DNA of 64,000 nt from Ruminobacter amylophilus (GCF_900115655.1 NZ_FOXF01000003.1:62001-126000), one strand, 5' to 3'. Shown: positions 45,226 through 55,058, counted from the first letter of the stretch. A program made the numbers and translations. The notes: generated by a model not told the origin, from the sequence alone.

Positions 45226-45697
45226 TCTTCCTTTAAATAAAAACCTCTCATTCGTAAAAGTAGTCCGGGAGGTATTTTCTGTATCGATCATCTAAATGGA
45301 TTTTTTCCACCTGCTTAGATTCGCAATTTATTCAATCTTTTCCGTGTTTAACATGAGCAGCCTGGAAAATACTTCAAATAATCACAGCCGTAAATCAAGG
45401 CTTTACGTCCTGTGCCCGCATCTTTTATTTCTTATCATTCCTTCAATTTTTCTGACGCGCTTTCGGGGATTTTCACGGGAGCTGTCATCATTTAATAATT
45501 CAACAGCATAAAAAGAATTTTTCTCCTTGATTCTTCTGTTCGGCTTTCCTGTCCGGACAGTTTGTTTCCTTCGGGAAACGCTGATGCCTCTTATCGGAGG
45601 TATGGGTTCCGGAATCTTCTGATTTCCGGGTTGGGGCTTAAGCCCGTTGCCCTGAGCACAGTTCTGCTCGGAGGCGCTGTACGCTAAGGAGAAAATT
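45226..45697. other. Intergenic region after ape block 2
   Basis: No convincing gene. Holds the weak inverted repeat after apeI (about 45243-45275). Small GC hairpins such as CCGGAA/TTCCGG lie near 45610-45631. An open frame at 45296-45511 lacks a ribosome binding site. The AAGGAG of the next gene is at 45686-45691. Confidence 0.4.
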
Positions 45698-46714
45698 ATG
45701 CGTAAATCTTATGACAAGACTGAAACTGAAATGTCTGAAAATGTAACCCGTGATGAAGCATCTTTATCAGTCCGCAAGGCTGATATCGGAGCTGAATTCG
45801 GACTTGACGGCCTTAAAGGTGTTTCCATTGAGGTTCCCGTGTTTGATGAAAACTGTCAGTATCTGGTAAAACAGCAGAATGATTATGTTTTTGATGAACA
45901 CATGTTAAGACACATTGTTTCATTTCTCGGAAAGTCTTCCGGCGATGCTCTCTATCTCTACGGCCCTAGCGGCTGCGGTAAGACATCAATGGTCATGCAG
46001 ACAGCTGCGGTTCTTAAATGGCCGGTGGTTTCTCTAACCATCAACGGTCGTTTTGAACTCTCTGATCTGATTGGTCATCCAACCATTGTCAGTAATGAGT
46101 TGGTGTTTGTTCACGGTCCGCTGGCCAGAGCCATGAAGTACGGTTATATTCTGATTCTTAATGAAATAGATTTAGCCGATGCTGCTGAGCTTTCCGGTCT
46201 TAATGACGTCCTTGAAGGACGAAATCTGGTCGTGATACAAAACAATGGAGAGGTGATTAAGCCTCATCCTGATTTCAGGATGGTGGTTACTGCAAATACC
46301 TGCGGCAGGGGTTCTCGAGGAACCTACCACGGTACACAGCTCCTTAATGCCGCTTTTCTGGACAGATTCAGATTCATCAGATGTGATTACATGTCACATG
46401 ACGAAGAACTGAAACTTCTTGAACTGGTGGCACCTGAACTTGATGCGGGTCTGTTGTCTGATATGGTAAAGGTGGCTTCTGAAATCAGAAAGTCGCACCT
46501 TGATCCGATGCCTAATCATATCTATATGTCCGTACCTATGAGTACCAGAACATTAGTGAGATGGGCAACACTGACGGTTGCATATTCCTATGAAAGTGAT
46601 CCTGTTGATGCTGCCCTGCTGCATGCATTTGCCGGTCGCCTTTCTGAAGAAGAAAGCAGTTATGTGTTAAGACTAAAATCTGATGTCATGGCAGGAGTGA
46701 CAGATAATCTGTAA
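45698..46714 (+). CDS. MoxR/CobS-type AAA+ ATPase
   Basis: 338 residues. Walker A GPSGCGKTS near 89-97, Walker B ILILNEIDLA near 149-158, sensor region VVTANTCGRG near 190, and an arginine finger candidate in FLDRFRF near 215. The order fits the AAA_5 group (CobS, NorQ, MoxR), which remodel partner proteins, usually with a VWA-domain protein beside them. No VWA gene is present here. Ends at its own terminator, so it is a one-gene unit. Confidence 0.75.
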   Translation: MRKSYDKTETEMSENVTRDEASLSVRKADIGAEFGLDGLKGVSIEVPVFDENCQYLVKQQNDYVFDEHMLRHIVSFLGKSSGDALYLYGPSGCGKTSMVMQTAAVLKWPVVSLTINGRFELSDLIGHPTIVSNELVFVHGPLARAMKYGYILILNEIDLADAAELSGLNDVLEGRNLVVIQNNGEVIKPHPDFRMVVTANTCGRGSRGTYHGTQLLNAAFLDRFRFIRCDYMSHDEELKLLELVAPELDAGLLSDMVKVASEIRKSHLDPMPNHIYMSVPMSTRTLVRWATLTVAYSYESDPVDAALLHAFAGRLSEEESSYVLRLKSDVMAGVTDNL

Positions 46715-46729
46715 AGATGTCACTGTGCT

Positions 46730-46758
46730 GAACAACCCTCGTTTGAGGGTTGTTCTTC
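46730..46758 (+). terminator. Terminator of AAA+ ATPase gene
   Basis: Perfect 11-base arms GAACAACCCTC (46730-46740) and GAGGGTTGTTC (46745-46755) around GTTT, then TTCTCATTTT. Confidence 0.8.
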
Positions 46759-46979
46759 TCATTTTGATGCTGCTTTTTCTCATTATGACAGAATTTTGTG
46801 AATTCTAATTTGTTCGAGGCGACAACTATTTGCATCAGTGTTTTAAATAATTGCAGGATTTGTTTATAATCTATGTCAGTGATAACTGATGAACACCAGG
46901 CTGTAACATTCAGTCAGGCGCATCGGTTTCAGCATTTATGCCGACAGACACCTGAATATTATTGGATAGAGAAAAATAA

Positions 46980-47762
46980 ATGAGCAAAAGTCAAATTTAC
47001 AGTGATTATTCATCTTTTAAGAATTCTGATACTCTGGTAATCAATAAAAAGTACACTGAAGACGAAATAAGTCTTCTTCTGGCGGCACCGATACCTAAAA
47101 AATTAGAAATTCTCAATAAAATCTGTAATGTTACGGCCAAGGAAGTGAGCAGGGCCATAGGCATTTCACTTGGACATTATTACCGTCTGACAGGAGGAAA
47201 GAGTCCGATAAGTCCCGCAATTGCCAGAAAGCTTGCCAATCTTTTCAATCTGAAAATAGAGTTTTTCGGAGGAGTCGGGGGCGAAGAGTCTGGTGAAAGA
47301 AGTCTGTCTCAGAACGAACTTTTTGATCGCAGAGCGTTTCTCCTGTTTAACAGCAGAAACAATGATTCCAGAAATAATTACATGAAATATGTTCTGGATA
47401 TTCTTAAGGAAAGCTTTGATTTACAGGATGAGGTTTTCCCTCAGAATTATTCAATGATAGCAAGTGATGCCAATCTGGCTAAATTGTCCATTTACCCCGA
47501 TGATCTCATAGAACTTATGTATCTCAATGACGACAACCGCTTTGATTTGAAAGATATAACCGGAAAAATCGTAAAAACCAGAACCGGTGATTTCGGAATT
47601 CTGGAACAGAAAAACAGCTGCTTCCTGATAAAACCTCTGAATGACAGATACGCCGCTGTTTCCGTTAATAAAACTGAAGATGTTGAAGCGGTGGTGGTTT
47701 CCGTAAAACATGTTACCGTATCAACCAATGATTTGCTTCATCTTCTCTTTGACAAGAACTAG
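46980..47762 (+). CDS. Predicted HTH DNA-binding regulator
   Basis: 260 residues. Residues 35-95 form a helix-turn-helix of the Cro/CI type (KLEILNKICNVTAKEVSRAIGI, HYYRLTGGKSPISPAIARKLANLF). The C-terminal 160 residues hold mixed alpha/beta sequence (for example GKIVKTRTGDFGILEQKN) with no family I know. Its stop overlaps by four bases the stop of the convergent gene at 47759. Together they look like part of an accessory element. Confidence 0.6.
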   Translation: MSKSQIYSDYSSFKNSDTLVINKKYTEDEISLLLAAPIPKKLEILNKICNVTAKEVSRAIGISLGHYYRLTGGKSPISPAIARKLANLFNLKIEFFGGVGGEESGERSLSQNELFDRRAFLLFNSRNNDSRNNYMKYVLDILKESFDLQDEVFPQNYSMIASDANLAKLSIYPDDLIELMYLNDDNRFDLKDITGKIVKTRTGDFGILEQKNSCFLIKPLNDRYAAVSVNKTEDVEAVVVSVKHVTVSTNDLLHLLFDKN

Positions 47763-48409
47763 GCCGCAGAGGCTTTAAATTCCGTATCAGGATAGTCGCT
47801 GTTTTCGTGCAGGGCTGCGACTATTTCGTCACGCGTAAGTTCGTCTTCACCGCCGAAACCGAGGCTTTTATATTTTTTGGTGCAAAGCGCTTTGTTAATA
47901 TGGCCGATGGAATGTCTGAATGTTTTAATTTTATTATTCAGCAGTATTGTCTGAGTAAGGCGTTCAGCATCTCCCATAAAACCTGAAAGCCAGTAGAAAT
48001 CCAGTTTCTTCAGCAGATTGTCGTAACGTACGATCAGTCTGGCTAATCTGAGTGCATAAGGATTGTCGACAAGCAGAGTAAATTCCTTCTCATTGGTGAA
48101 TTTCAGAGAAGTGTATCCATCCTTAGGTAATCCTTTTTCACTGTATTTATCATCCAGTTCCTTTTCATATTCTGAATAGTATTCTTCGACATCGTTAAAG
48201 GAGTTTTTCAGAAAAATGCTCATGGCATCCTTTACACTCGGGTCAATTTTACAGCATGGCAGAGGAACGAGTGTCGACATGCGGTACAGAACCGGATTCA
48301 TTCTGGCATAGTAACATCCTGCGAAACGCTGAGGTTTATCAAGAGCAAGAGTCAGGGTCATTTCAATCTGAGAGGCTGAAAAAGTCTCATAATTATCTTT
48401 CGAATTCAT
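47759..48409 (-). CDS. AcaB/PFL_4669-like protein of integrative conjugative elements
   Basis: 216 residues, AGGAAG before the ATG. The order of elements matches the PFL_4669 / DUF1845 (AcaB) family: an N-terminal 'RFAGCYYARMNPVLYRM' region, a variable charged middle (EEYYSEYEKELDDKY), then FTLLVDNPYALRLARLIVRYDNLLKKLDFYWL and a helical end with SIGHINKALCTKKYKSLGF. AcaB proteins help regulate transfer genes of A/C plasmids and ICEs. Assigned from remembered family pattern. No other conjugation gene is visible nearby. Confidence 0.5.
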   Translation of the reverse strand: MNSKDNYETFSASQIEMTLTLALDKPQRFAGCYYARMNPVLYRMSTLVPLPCCKIDPSVKDAMSIFLKNSFNDVEEYYSEYEKELDDKYSEKGLPKDGYTSLKFTNEKEFTLLVDNPYALRLARLIVRYDNLLKKLDFYWLSGFMGDAERLTQTILLNNKIKTFRHSIGHINKALCTKKYKSLGFGGEDELTRDEIVAALHENSDYPDTEFKASAA

Positions 48410-48723
48410 AAAATTACTTCCTTTTATATTTTTATGACGGAATTCAGTTGAGGCATTAGTTCCGTTTAATGCTTGAACAGTGTAAATTTTTAATGATGTC
48501 TGTTGGTGGATATTGTTTTAAAATATTTGCTTTATGTGGGTTAAATATGTTTTTAGTATACATTTGTATGGTGTTATGTCAATAAAAATATTGAATATGT
48601 GATTAAAATATAACAAATATGTCTGATATGTGCTAATATTAAAACATGATGATAAAACATCAGTTTATACAGACGTCATACGATTATGTGAAACAGTTAT
48701 TAAGAAAATAAGGAGAATATGCG
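48410..48723. other. Divergent AT-rich promoter region
   Basis: 314 bases of very AT-rich sequence between the AcaB-like gene and the coiled-coil gene, with several TATA-like boxes. It is among the most AT-rich stretches in the window, in keeping with acquired DNA. No gene. Confidence 0.4.
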
Positions 48724-49473
48724 ATGGGTGATGTGAATAATGCAGAAAAAAATCAGGAAACTTCAGATCGAATCAGAGAACTGACAGCTGCTGAATCTAG
48801 CCTGTGCAAGGCTCTGGCCACTGGTAAGGAAAGTGCTGAAATTGCCAGGAAAACTGCCGGTGTCTGGTATGAAATTGTAAAAAAGTATAAGAAATTACAG
48901 AAAATTGTTCATGATATTGATGATATTTATACCAGTTCGATTTCTTTTGCATATGAAGCTCGTGCTTACGGATTGCTGGATAATAATAGCTGCCGGTTCC
49001 TGCACGAGTGCAGATCCGCAAACAGAAGAGTGTGCGACAGTATTGATGAGAGAATTCAAATCTTCAAATCACGTGTGAAAAGTCAAATTGCTATGTATAG
49101 AATGACAGTCAAAGGTAATACCCAGAATGATGAACTTATAAGGATTACTAAGGAATCTAAAAAGCTTGAAGAACATCATCTGCCTGCTGATTTTTTTTCT
49201 GAATTAATTGCTTCATTGAAATCATCTTATGAAGAAATTTATGACTTTAATAAGAAATTACGTCAGTTTTCAGAAGAGGCGGAACAGGATCTGATAAATG
49301 TAAATAAATCGCTGGCGGAAGAACAGGAAAATTATGACAGATTACGTGCCGAACGTGATGACTATCATCGCATCTATCTGAAAGGCAGAATTCCGGAAAT
49401 AAAAAAGCAGTTAGAGACACTGCGTGAGGAATTATCTGAAGATGAGTTAAAACTGAAAGAACTGGAGAAGTGA
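48724..49473 (+). CDS. Coiled-coil protein of unknown function
   Basis: 249 residues after AGGAG at 48711-48715. Almost wholly helical; heptad-like coiled coil is strongest from about 165 to 249 (DLINVNKSLAEEQENYDRL, IPEIKKQLETLREELSEDEL). No signal peptide or membrane segment, so cytosolic. No family recognised. Lies in the same AT-rich accessory stretch as the AcaB-like gene. Confidence 0.6.
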   Translation: MGDVNNAEKNQETSDRIRELTAAESSLCKALATGKESAEIARKTAGVWYEIVKKYKKLQKIVHDIDDIYTSSISFAYEARAYGLLDNNSCRFLHECRSANRRVCDSIDERIQIFKSRVKSQIAMYRMTVKGNTQNDELIRITKESKKLEEHHLPADFFSELIASLKSSYEEIYDFNKKLRQFSEEAEQDLINVNKSLAEEQENYDRLRAERDDYHRIYLKGRIPEIKKQLETLREELSEDELKLKELEK

Positions 49474-50081
49474 TTTCCAAAGAACTTCAGGATCTTTATC
49501 ATTCACGGAACCGTCCATGTTAAGAAAAACATATACGGAAGTATATGCCGTAAGGAATATCCGGCTGATTTATGGAAAAAAAGAAAAATCAGTTTACGAC
49601 AACGGATTATGTTTCTTTCCGGAAATCCTGTTCTGTTCAAGTGAAGGCACAGAAACAGAACAGCGGTCAATCGGCTAAATTAGATCTGAGGAAATACATA
49701 ATAAGACATTTCAGTATTTTCTTGTTTTATCTTGATTTTATATGACAACGATATTAAATAGTATAAAAAATGCACACTGTGTCTGCTTCGTGTTCAAGTT
49801 TTTTTTATGATAAAACTAGCAATTATTTAAAATGTATAAAATTAATACAGGAAAACCAGTCAATCATTGGTTACAATTAGCATGTTAATGAATTGTATAT
49901 TTTAAGGTAACTGGAAATATCATTGAATTCGTTAAACACTGTGTGTGCTGTGTTCGGCAAAAGCAGATGTTAAAAATAATATAAAATAATAAAATACTAA
50001 TGATAATCAAATAAGCATAAAAGTTAAATTCAGGATTAATAATCGCAGTCAGCAGTATATATTTTAACTGAGGATTATAAG
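49474..50081. other. Long AT-rich intergenic region
   Basis: 608 bases with no coding sequence. Contains short inverted repeats such as CATATAC/GTATATG near 49530-49545 and long A/T runs. It must hold the promoter of the repeat-rich lipoprotein gene, which I cannot fix. Confidence 0.4.
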
Positions 50082-52358
50082 ATGATAAATCTTGAGAGTT
50101 TTCAAAAATCTCTATTAGCTGTAATTATTTCTGCTTCACTTACAGCTTCTCTTACAGGTTGCGGAGCATCCGCAAGTTCTGACGGTACGGAAATTTCCAT
50201 TGGTGATGATTCAGGTTCATCAGGTAATGACGGCTCGTCTGACGGTGATTCCTCCGGAGATGATGGTTCATCTGAAGGCGGAGCATCCGGCGATGATTCT
50301 TCCGGAGATGGCGGCTCTTCAGGAGGCGGTTCGTCCGGCGGGGATGATTCCGGCGATGATTCTTCCGGGGATGGCGGCTCTTCAGGGGGCGGTTCGTCCG
50401 GCAGTGATGATTCCGGCAGTGGTGATTCTGACAGCGGAGATTCCGGCAGTGGTGATTCTGACAGCGGAGATTCCGGCAGTGGTGATTCTGACAGCGGAGA
50501 TTCCGACGGAGATGAATCTGGCAGTGATGATTCCGATGCTGATGATGAGGATTTGAGTTCCTACGGTACACCGGCTGTTAAAGCGGATCTCTTTTCCGGC
50601 TATACCGGAGATTACGGTAATAATGCCACAGATGAATCCTTACCGGTATTCAGTGATACCATCTATATAAATCTCAGTGATCTGACTTTCTCAACCGATA
50701 ATTCGGAATTCAGTTCAATTCTCAAGGGAACTGAAACTGCCGTCATAGACGGTGTTTCAATAGTAAGAGACGGTAAAGGTTATATTACAGTTGATGCCTC
50801 CGGTACTTCAGACAGCATTAAATTTGTTCTTTCAGGTACCCTGACAAAAGGTACCGTTGACATAACAGCCAAAAAGAATGCTTCCGTAGGCGTGGAACTT
50901 AACGGGGTGGATATTACCAGCGGCAATAATCCTGCCGTTGTAGTCGGACCCAAGACTGCCACCGCATATGTAATTCTCAAAGGCACCAATTACCTGACAG
51001 ACGGACGTATTTTCGGTATAGGATACAGTAAGGCAAACGGTACTGACTATTATGATTCATCCGTTGATTCATCCGTTGACGTCAGCGAGGCATCCATGAC
51101 TCAGAAATGGGCTCTCGGTTCAGACGATAACGGTGTTATCAGTACCAAGGGAATTTTCCGTATCAGCGGTGACGGTATCCTGAATATCAGCACGGCTTAC
51201 AAGCACGGTGTTTATGCCAAGAACAGACTTTACGTGTACGGCGGTCAGATAGGTGTAAAGAACAGCGGCCGCAACGGTCTGCAGAGTAAGAACGGCTTTG
51301 ACATGTTCGGCGGAACCATTAACATTGAAGGTGTAGGCAATCATACCAATAAGCAGAGTCGCGGCATTATCGTATCAGGCGATGAAAGTGAGGACGGTGC
51401 AGGTCTTGGCGGTATGAACTTTGTTGACGGTGTCGTAAACATTACTACCGTCGGCAAGGCCATAAGTGCAAAATGGGATATCGAAGATGATGCAGAAACA
51501 ACCGAAACCACCGACGATCCGAGTCCGGTAGTAAAGATTTCCGGAGGTACCTTCAATATCACCACCAGCGGTCAGGTTATTGATTCAGACAGAAGCCAGA
51601 ATACAGTTTCATATTATGACGAAGACGGTATTCTCACCACTGAAGCTGAAAAATGTTCACCTGAAGGGATTGAAGGCAAACTCGGTCTGGAAATCTCAGG
51701 CGGTACTTTCAACATCAATACTACGGATGATGCACTCAATGCAAGTCGTGACGGCTCCGCCTATATAAACATCAGCGGAGGCAGTCTCTATCTTAATGCT
51801 TCCAGTGCGGATGCCATTGACTCCAACGGAGACATCAACATTTCCGGCGGTGTTATAGTAAGCGTGGCCACCATGGGCAGTGAAGACGGTTTTGACTGTG
51901 ACGGAAAGCTGACATTTACCGGCGGCGTGGCTGTCGGCATCAGCGGTTCAAACCATGAGTATGCAAGTACCGGTTCTTCAACCACAACTCAGAATACCTT
52001 TGTAATCGGTTCAAGCTATCTCGGCAGTCAGAATACCGTTATGGCAATCATGGACTCTTCAGACAATCCTGTGTTTGTGTTTAAGCTTCCTTCAACTTCA
52101 TACAGTCTGGCAACGGTGTCCTCTCCAAATCTTGCCGCTGCGGATACCTATGGCGTATATTCAGGAGTGACCGTAAGCGGTGGAACAGAGTTCAGAGGCC
52201 TGTATACCGTAATGCCTTCAGTAAGCGGAGGCTCTCTAACCGGTTCCGTAACCACCAATGATTCAACCCATGTCTATACTTCTCTGTCTCAGGGCGGCGG
52301 ATCTTTCGGACCGGGAGCCGGCGGCGGTGAACCGCCTTCATTCCCTGGCGGAAGATAA
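50082..52358 (+). CDS. Carbohydrate-binding DUF4353-type lipoprotein with Ser/Gly/Asp repeat linker
   Basis: 758 residues. A signal peptide with lipobox LTGC near residue 27 predicts a lipoprotein. Residues 35-160 are almost only Ser, Gly and Asp, encoded by tandem repeats. From about residue 190 a right-handed parallel beta-helix follows, with repeated turns such as ISGGTFNITTSGQVI, ISGGTFNINTTDDAL and ISGGSLYLNASSADAI. This pattern matches the Cthe_2159 / DUF4353 family, which binds acidic polysaccharides such as polygalacturonate with calcium. The acidic linker could also bind calcium. GAGGA precedes the ATG. The C-terminus is Gly/Pro-rich. Confidence 0.8.
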   Translation: MINLESFQKSLLAVIISASLTASLTGCGASASSDGTEISIGDDSGSSGNDGSSDGDSSGDDGSSEGGASGDDSSGDGGSSGGGSSGGDDSGDDSSGDGGSSGGGSSGSDDSGSGDSDSGDSGSGDSDSGDSGSGDSDSGDSDGDESGSDDSDADDEDLSSYGTPAVKADLFSGYTGDYGNNATDESLPVFSDTIYINLSDLTFSTDNSEFSSILKGTETAVIDGVSIVRDGKGYITVDASGTSDSIKFVLSGTLTKGTVDITAKKNASVGVELNGVDITSGNNPAVVVGPKTATAYVILKGTNYLTDGRIFGIGYSKANGTDYYDSSVDSSVDVSEASMTQKWALGSDDNGVISTKGIFRISGDGILNISTAYKHGVYAKNRLYVYGGQIGVKNSGRNGLQSKNGFDMFGGTINIEGVGNHTNKQSRGIIVSGDESEDGAGLGGMNFVDGVVNITTVGKAISAKWDIEDDAETTETTDDPSPVVKISGGTFNITTSGQVIDSDRSQNTVSYYDEDGILTTEAEKCSPEGIEGKLGLEISGGTFNINTTDDALNASRDGSAYINISGGSLYLNASSADAIDSNGDINISGGVIVSVATMGSEDGFDCDGKLTFTGGVAVGISGSNHEYASTGSSTTTQNTFVIGSSYLGSQNTVMAIMDSSDNPVFVFKLPSTSYSLATVSSPNLAAADTYGVYSGVTVSGGTEFRGLYTVMPSVSGGSLTGSVTTNDSTHVYTSLSQGGGSFGPGAGGGEPPSFPGGR
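50289..50414 (+). repeat. Two 63-bp tandem repeats in the linker
   Basis: Units start at 50289 and 50352, each beginning GGCGATGATTCTTCCGG and ending GATGATTCC, differing at only a few bases. Confidence 0.9.
50415..50504 (+). repeat. Three 30-bp tandem repeats in the linker
   Basis: Identical units at 50415, 50445 and 50475 beginning GGCAGTGGTGATTCTGAC, each encoding Gly-Ser-Gly-Asp-Ser-Asp-Ser-Gly-Asp-Ser. Directly follows the 63-bp repeats. Confidence 0.95.
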
Positions 52359-52384
52359 TCATTCCGTGATTTTATTCTAAAGAT

Positions 52385-52415
52385 AAAAAGAGTCTGCCGT
52401 GGCAGACTCTTTTTT
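52385..52415. terminator. Bidirectional terminator
   Basis: Arms AAAAAGAGTCTGCC and GGCAGACTCTTTTTT around GT. It serves the lipoprotein gene and the convergent symporter gene, with T runs on both strands. Confidence 0.88.
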
Positions 52416-52472
52416 CAGTATGTTTCAGTATGTGTCATAAATTCTGATTAAAGGTAACCTGAAAGCTTATCT

Positions 52473-53906
52473 TTAATTCTGAAGTTCACTGCATCCTTTT
52501 TTACCCGAAAAGAATTTTCTGGTTTCCTCGAAAATAACCTTTCTCAGCATGAACAGAGCCACAAGGTTAGGGAAGGCCATAAGTCCGTTGGCAATATCGG
52601 CAATGGTCCAGATGGCATTGATGGCCGTGTTTTCGGCAACATTGTTCATATCGACAAAAAGCACAATCAGAATGTATGAGGCTACCAGCAGAATATACAG
52701 TATCTTGAACGGTCTGATTCCCTTTACTCCGAACAGGAATATCACGCATCGTTCCGCATAGAAATTCCAGCCGATGATGGTGGTGAAGGCGAAAAGAATC
52801 AGACAGATATTTACCACGTACAGGCCGATTTCATTGCCGAGAGCTCCCTGGAATGCCAGGGTGGTCATGGCAACACCTGTTTTGTCTGAAGTCCAGGCTC
52901 CGGTTATTACCAGGGTAAGACCTGTGAGCATACAGATGATGATGGTATCGATAAAGGTTCCCGTCATGGATATCAGCCCCTGCTCAACAGGAGAATTCGT
53001 TTTGGCTGAAGCGGCGGCGATAGGAGCGGAACCGAGACCTGCTTCATTTGAGAAGATACCTCTGGCCACACCTTTCTGCATTGCCATCATGATGGTTGCT
53101 CCGGCAAAACCGCCGATGGCTTGAGTAGGAGCAAATGCCGAACTTATAATCAGATACAGGGATTCAGGAATCTTTTCCAGATTGAGAAGGATTACCAGTA
53201 CACAGGTGATTATGTAGATGATTCCCATGAAAGGAACGACCTTCTGAGCGGTTTTGGAAATCGTTCTGAGTCCGCCGTAGGTGATGATGATTGTCAGAAT
53301 CGTGATGATAATGGTTACGTAGAGTCTGTCAAAGCTGAGCTGGTTTGCGGCTTCAACCACTGAGTTTATCTGAGTGTATGTACCGATACCCATACAGCCG
53401 GCAACAATACCGAAGACCGCAAACATTACCGCCAGAATCTTTGCGGTTTTCGGATGACTGGATCCTATGCCGTTTCTGATGTAGAACATCGGTCCCCCGA
53501 CGAAGTGACCGCGGGAATCCTGTTCCCTGAATTTTACTGCCAGAAGACATTCGGCGTATTTGGTGGCCATACCGAAAAATGCGGCGACAAACATCCAGAA
53601 CAGAGCTCCGGGACCGCCGATTCCGACAGCTGTGGCCACGCCGACAATGTTGCCGGTACCGATGGTGGCTGCAAGTGCAGTACACAGGGCGGCAAAACTG
53701 GTAACGTCTCCTTTTTTGGAATGATGTTCCTTATGAGGAGTGAAGAGAAGTTTTATCGCATTCGGCAGGTGAAACACCTGGAGAAGCTTCAGATTTACTG
53801 TCAGAAAAATACCGACGCCGAGCAGAAGAACCAGCATGGGAAGACCCCATATGAAGTCATCCGCGGCCTGTATGAATTCTGCAGTTGATTTTATAAAATC
53901 ATTCAT
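52473..53906 (-). CDS. Alanine/glycine:cation symporter (AGCS family)
   Basis: 477 residues from ATG 53906 (GGAAA upstream; a TTG at 53918 is less likely). Imports alanine or glycine with sodium across the inner membrane. About eleven hydrophobic segments. The family signatures GTGNIVGVATAVGIGGPGAL near 85-105 and FSNEAGLGSAPIAAASA near 285-302 are both present. Minus strand, not part of the ape pathway, which resumes 344 bases further on. Confidence 0.9.
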   Translation of the reverse strand: MNDFIKSTAEFIQAADDFIWGLPMLVLLLGVGIFLTVNLKLLQVFHLPNAIKLLFTPHKEHHSKKGDVTSFAALCTALAATIGTGNIVGVATAVGIGGPGALFWMFVAAFFGMATKYAECLLAVKFREQDSRGHFVGGPMFYIRNGIGSSHPKTAKILAVMFAVFGIVAGCMGIGTYTQINSVVEAANQLSFDRLYVTIIITILTIIITYGGLRTISKTAQKVVPFMGIIYIITCVLVILLNLEKIPESLYLIISSAFAPTQAIGGFAGATIMMAMQKGVARGIFSNEAGLGSAPIAAASAKTNSPVEQGLISMTGTFIDTIIICMLTGLTLVITGAWTSDKTGVAMTTLAFQGALGNEIGLYVVNICLILFAFTTIIGWNFYAERCVIFLFGVKGIRPFKILYILLVASYILIVLFVDMNNVAENTAINAIWTIADIANGLMAFPNLVALFMLRKVIFEETRKFFSGKKGCSELQN

Positions 53907-54249
53907 GATTATTTCCAAATCTGCAGCAGATAAACTGCGTTAAGCCAGAACAAAAAATTTTTTCGTGTGCATTATATATGAGCATGGCGATAATTCCAAA
54001 CAGGTGACCTGATTTGTTCCAGGTTATGCGGTGTGTACGGAAAAACGCATCAGTCTGAATAAGACGGGGAGGATTACGAAAAAACATTCAGAATGAGTGA
54101 ATTTCAGTCATCGGATGCTGAAATATGTTACATAGGTTAAGAGTTTGAACAGATCTTTCTGATATATTATAGAACCTGTGTTTAAATATGCGGTTTTAAT
54201 ATCAGTTTAGAAATTTAGTAAACAAAAACATAAAGAGAGTTGGTTAACT
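53907..54249. other. Divergent promoter region between symporter and ape block 3
   Basis: No gene. Holds the well-formed promoter of block 3 at 54145-54173. The symporter promoter should lie at its left end but is not clear. Confidence 0.5.
54145..54173 (+). promoter_or_regulatory. Promoter of ape block 3
   Basis: TTGAAC (54145-54150), 17 bases, TATAGA (54168-54173). Leaves a leader of about 70 bases before the first gene. Confidence 0.6.
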
Positions 54250-55056
54250 ATGAGATACAGCAACTATCGTCAGCCGCAGGAAAGAGCTCCCCTGAATGTT
54301 GTGGAAGAGAAGAACGTCGTGCCGGATTTCAAACCGTGCCTTGTGGTTCCATGCTACAGACATGTGGAACCCCTTATAAGAATTCTGCCTGACCTTTTGC
54401 ACTACGGAGTAAAAATAATTGTGGTGGACGATGGCAACAGAGAACCGAAGGCCTCAAAGCTGAGGGAACAGGTTGCCCTGATGAATCAGGTGCTGGTAAG
54501 ACATGAGATCAACATGGGAAAGGGGGCTGCGGTATTCAGCGGCTTCAAAAAGGCCAGGGAGCTCGGTTTTACCCACGTGCTTCAGATTGATGCGGACGGA
54601 CAGCATGATCTTGAGGATATACCGACGTTTCTGAGTCTCGGAGCTCAGAATCCTGAAAAAATGATAAACGGAACTCCTGTATACGATCACTCCGTTCCGA
54701 CCTGCCGCAGGCTCGGAAGATACATGACGCATCTGTGGGTCTGCGTGGAACTCGGTAAATGCAGAATTGTTGATACCATGTGCGGCATGCGTCTCTATCC
54801 CCTGGAACAGGCTCTCGGCATTATGCATTCCAGACATGTCGGCAGACGAATGGACTTTGACACGGATATTTTCGTGCGCATGTACTGGTCCGGAGTTGAT
54901 TTCCTTGAAGTTCCTGTGAATGTGAAATATTCCCCCGGCACCCGCAGCAACTTCCGGGGATTTTCCGACAACCTGCGCATCTCCATGATGCATACCAGAC
55001 TGTGTACGGAGAAGGTGTTCCATTATCCGGCCATCAGAAAGAGAGGTTACGTATAG
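54250..55056 (+). CDS. apeJ: Family 2 glycosyltransferase (ApeJ N-terminal half)
   Basis: 268 residues. GT2 fold: CLVVPCYRHVEPLIRIL near 31-47, IIVVDDGN near 56-63, and the metal-binding LQIDADGQHD near 113-122. Later VDTMCGMRLYPL and DFDTDIFVRMYW complete the pattern. It resembles dolichol-phosphate-mannose-type transferases and could glycosylate a lipid carrier at the cytosolic face. In aryl polyene clusters as I remember them, this domain is fused to an acyltransferase as ApeJ; here the two are separate genes, with two bases between stop and start. Confidence 0.8.
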   Translation: MRYSNYRQPQERAPLNVVEEKNVVPDFKPCLVVPCYRHVEPLIRILPDLLHYGVKIIVVDDGNREPKASKLREQVALMNQVLVRHEINMGKGAAVFSGFKKARELGFTHVLQIDADGQHDLEDIPTFLSLGAQNPEKMINGTPVYDHSVPTCRRLGRYMTHLWVCVELGKCRIVDTMCGMRLYPLEQALGIMHSRHVGRRMDFDTDIFVRMYWSGVDFLEVPVNVKYSPGTRSNFRGFSDNLRISMMHTRLCTEKVFHYPAIRKRGYV

Positions 55057-55058
55057 TA

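Noticed and set aside
45296-45511. 71-codon frame after apeI
   Set aside because: No ribosome binding site, composition not protein-like, lies in a spacer with hairpins.
50152-50571. Frames on both strands across the Ser/Gly/Asp repeat region
   Set aside because: Repeats keep all frames open. Only the plus frame continues into the signal peptide and beta-helix.
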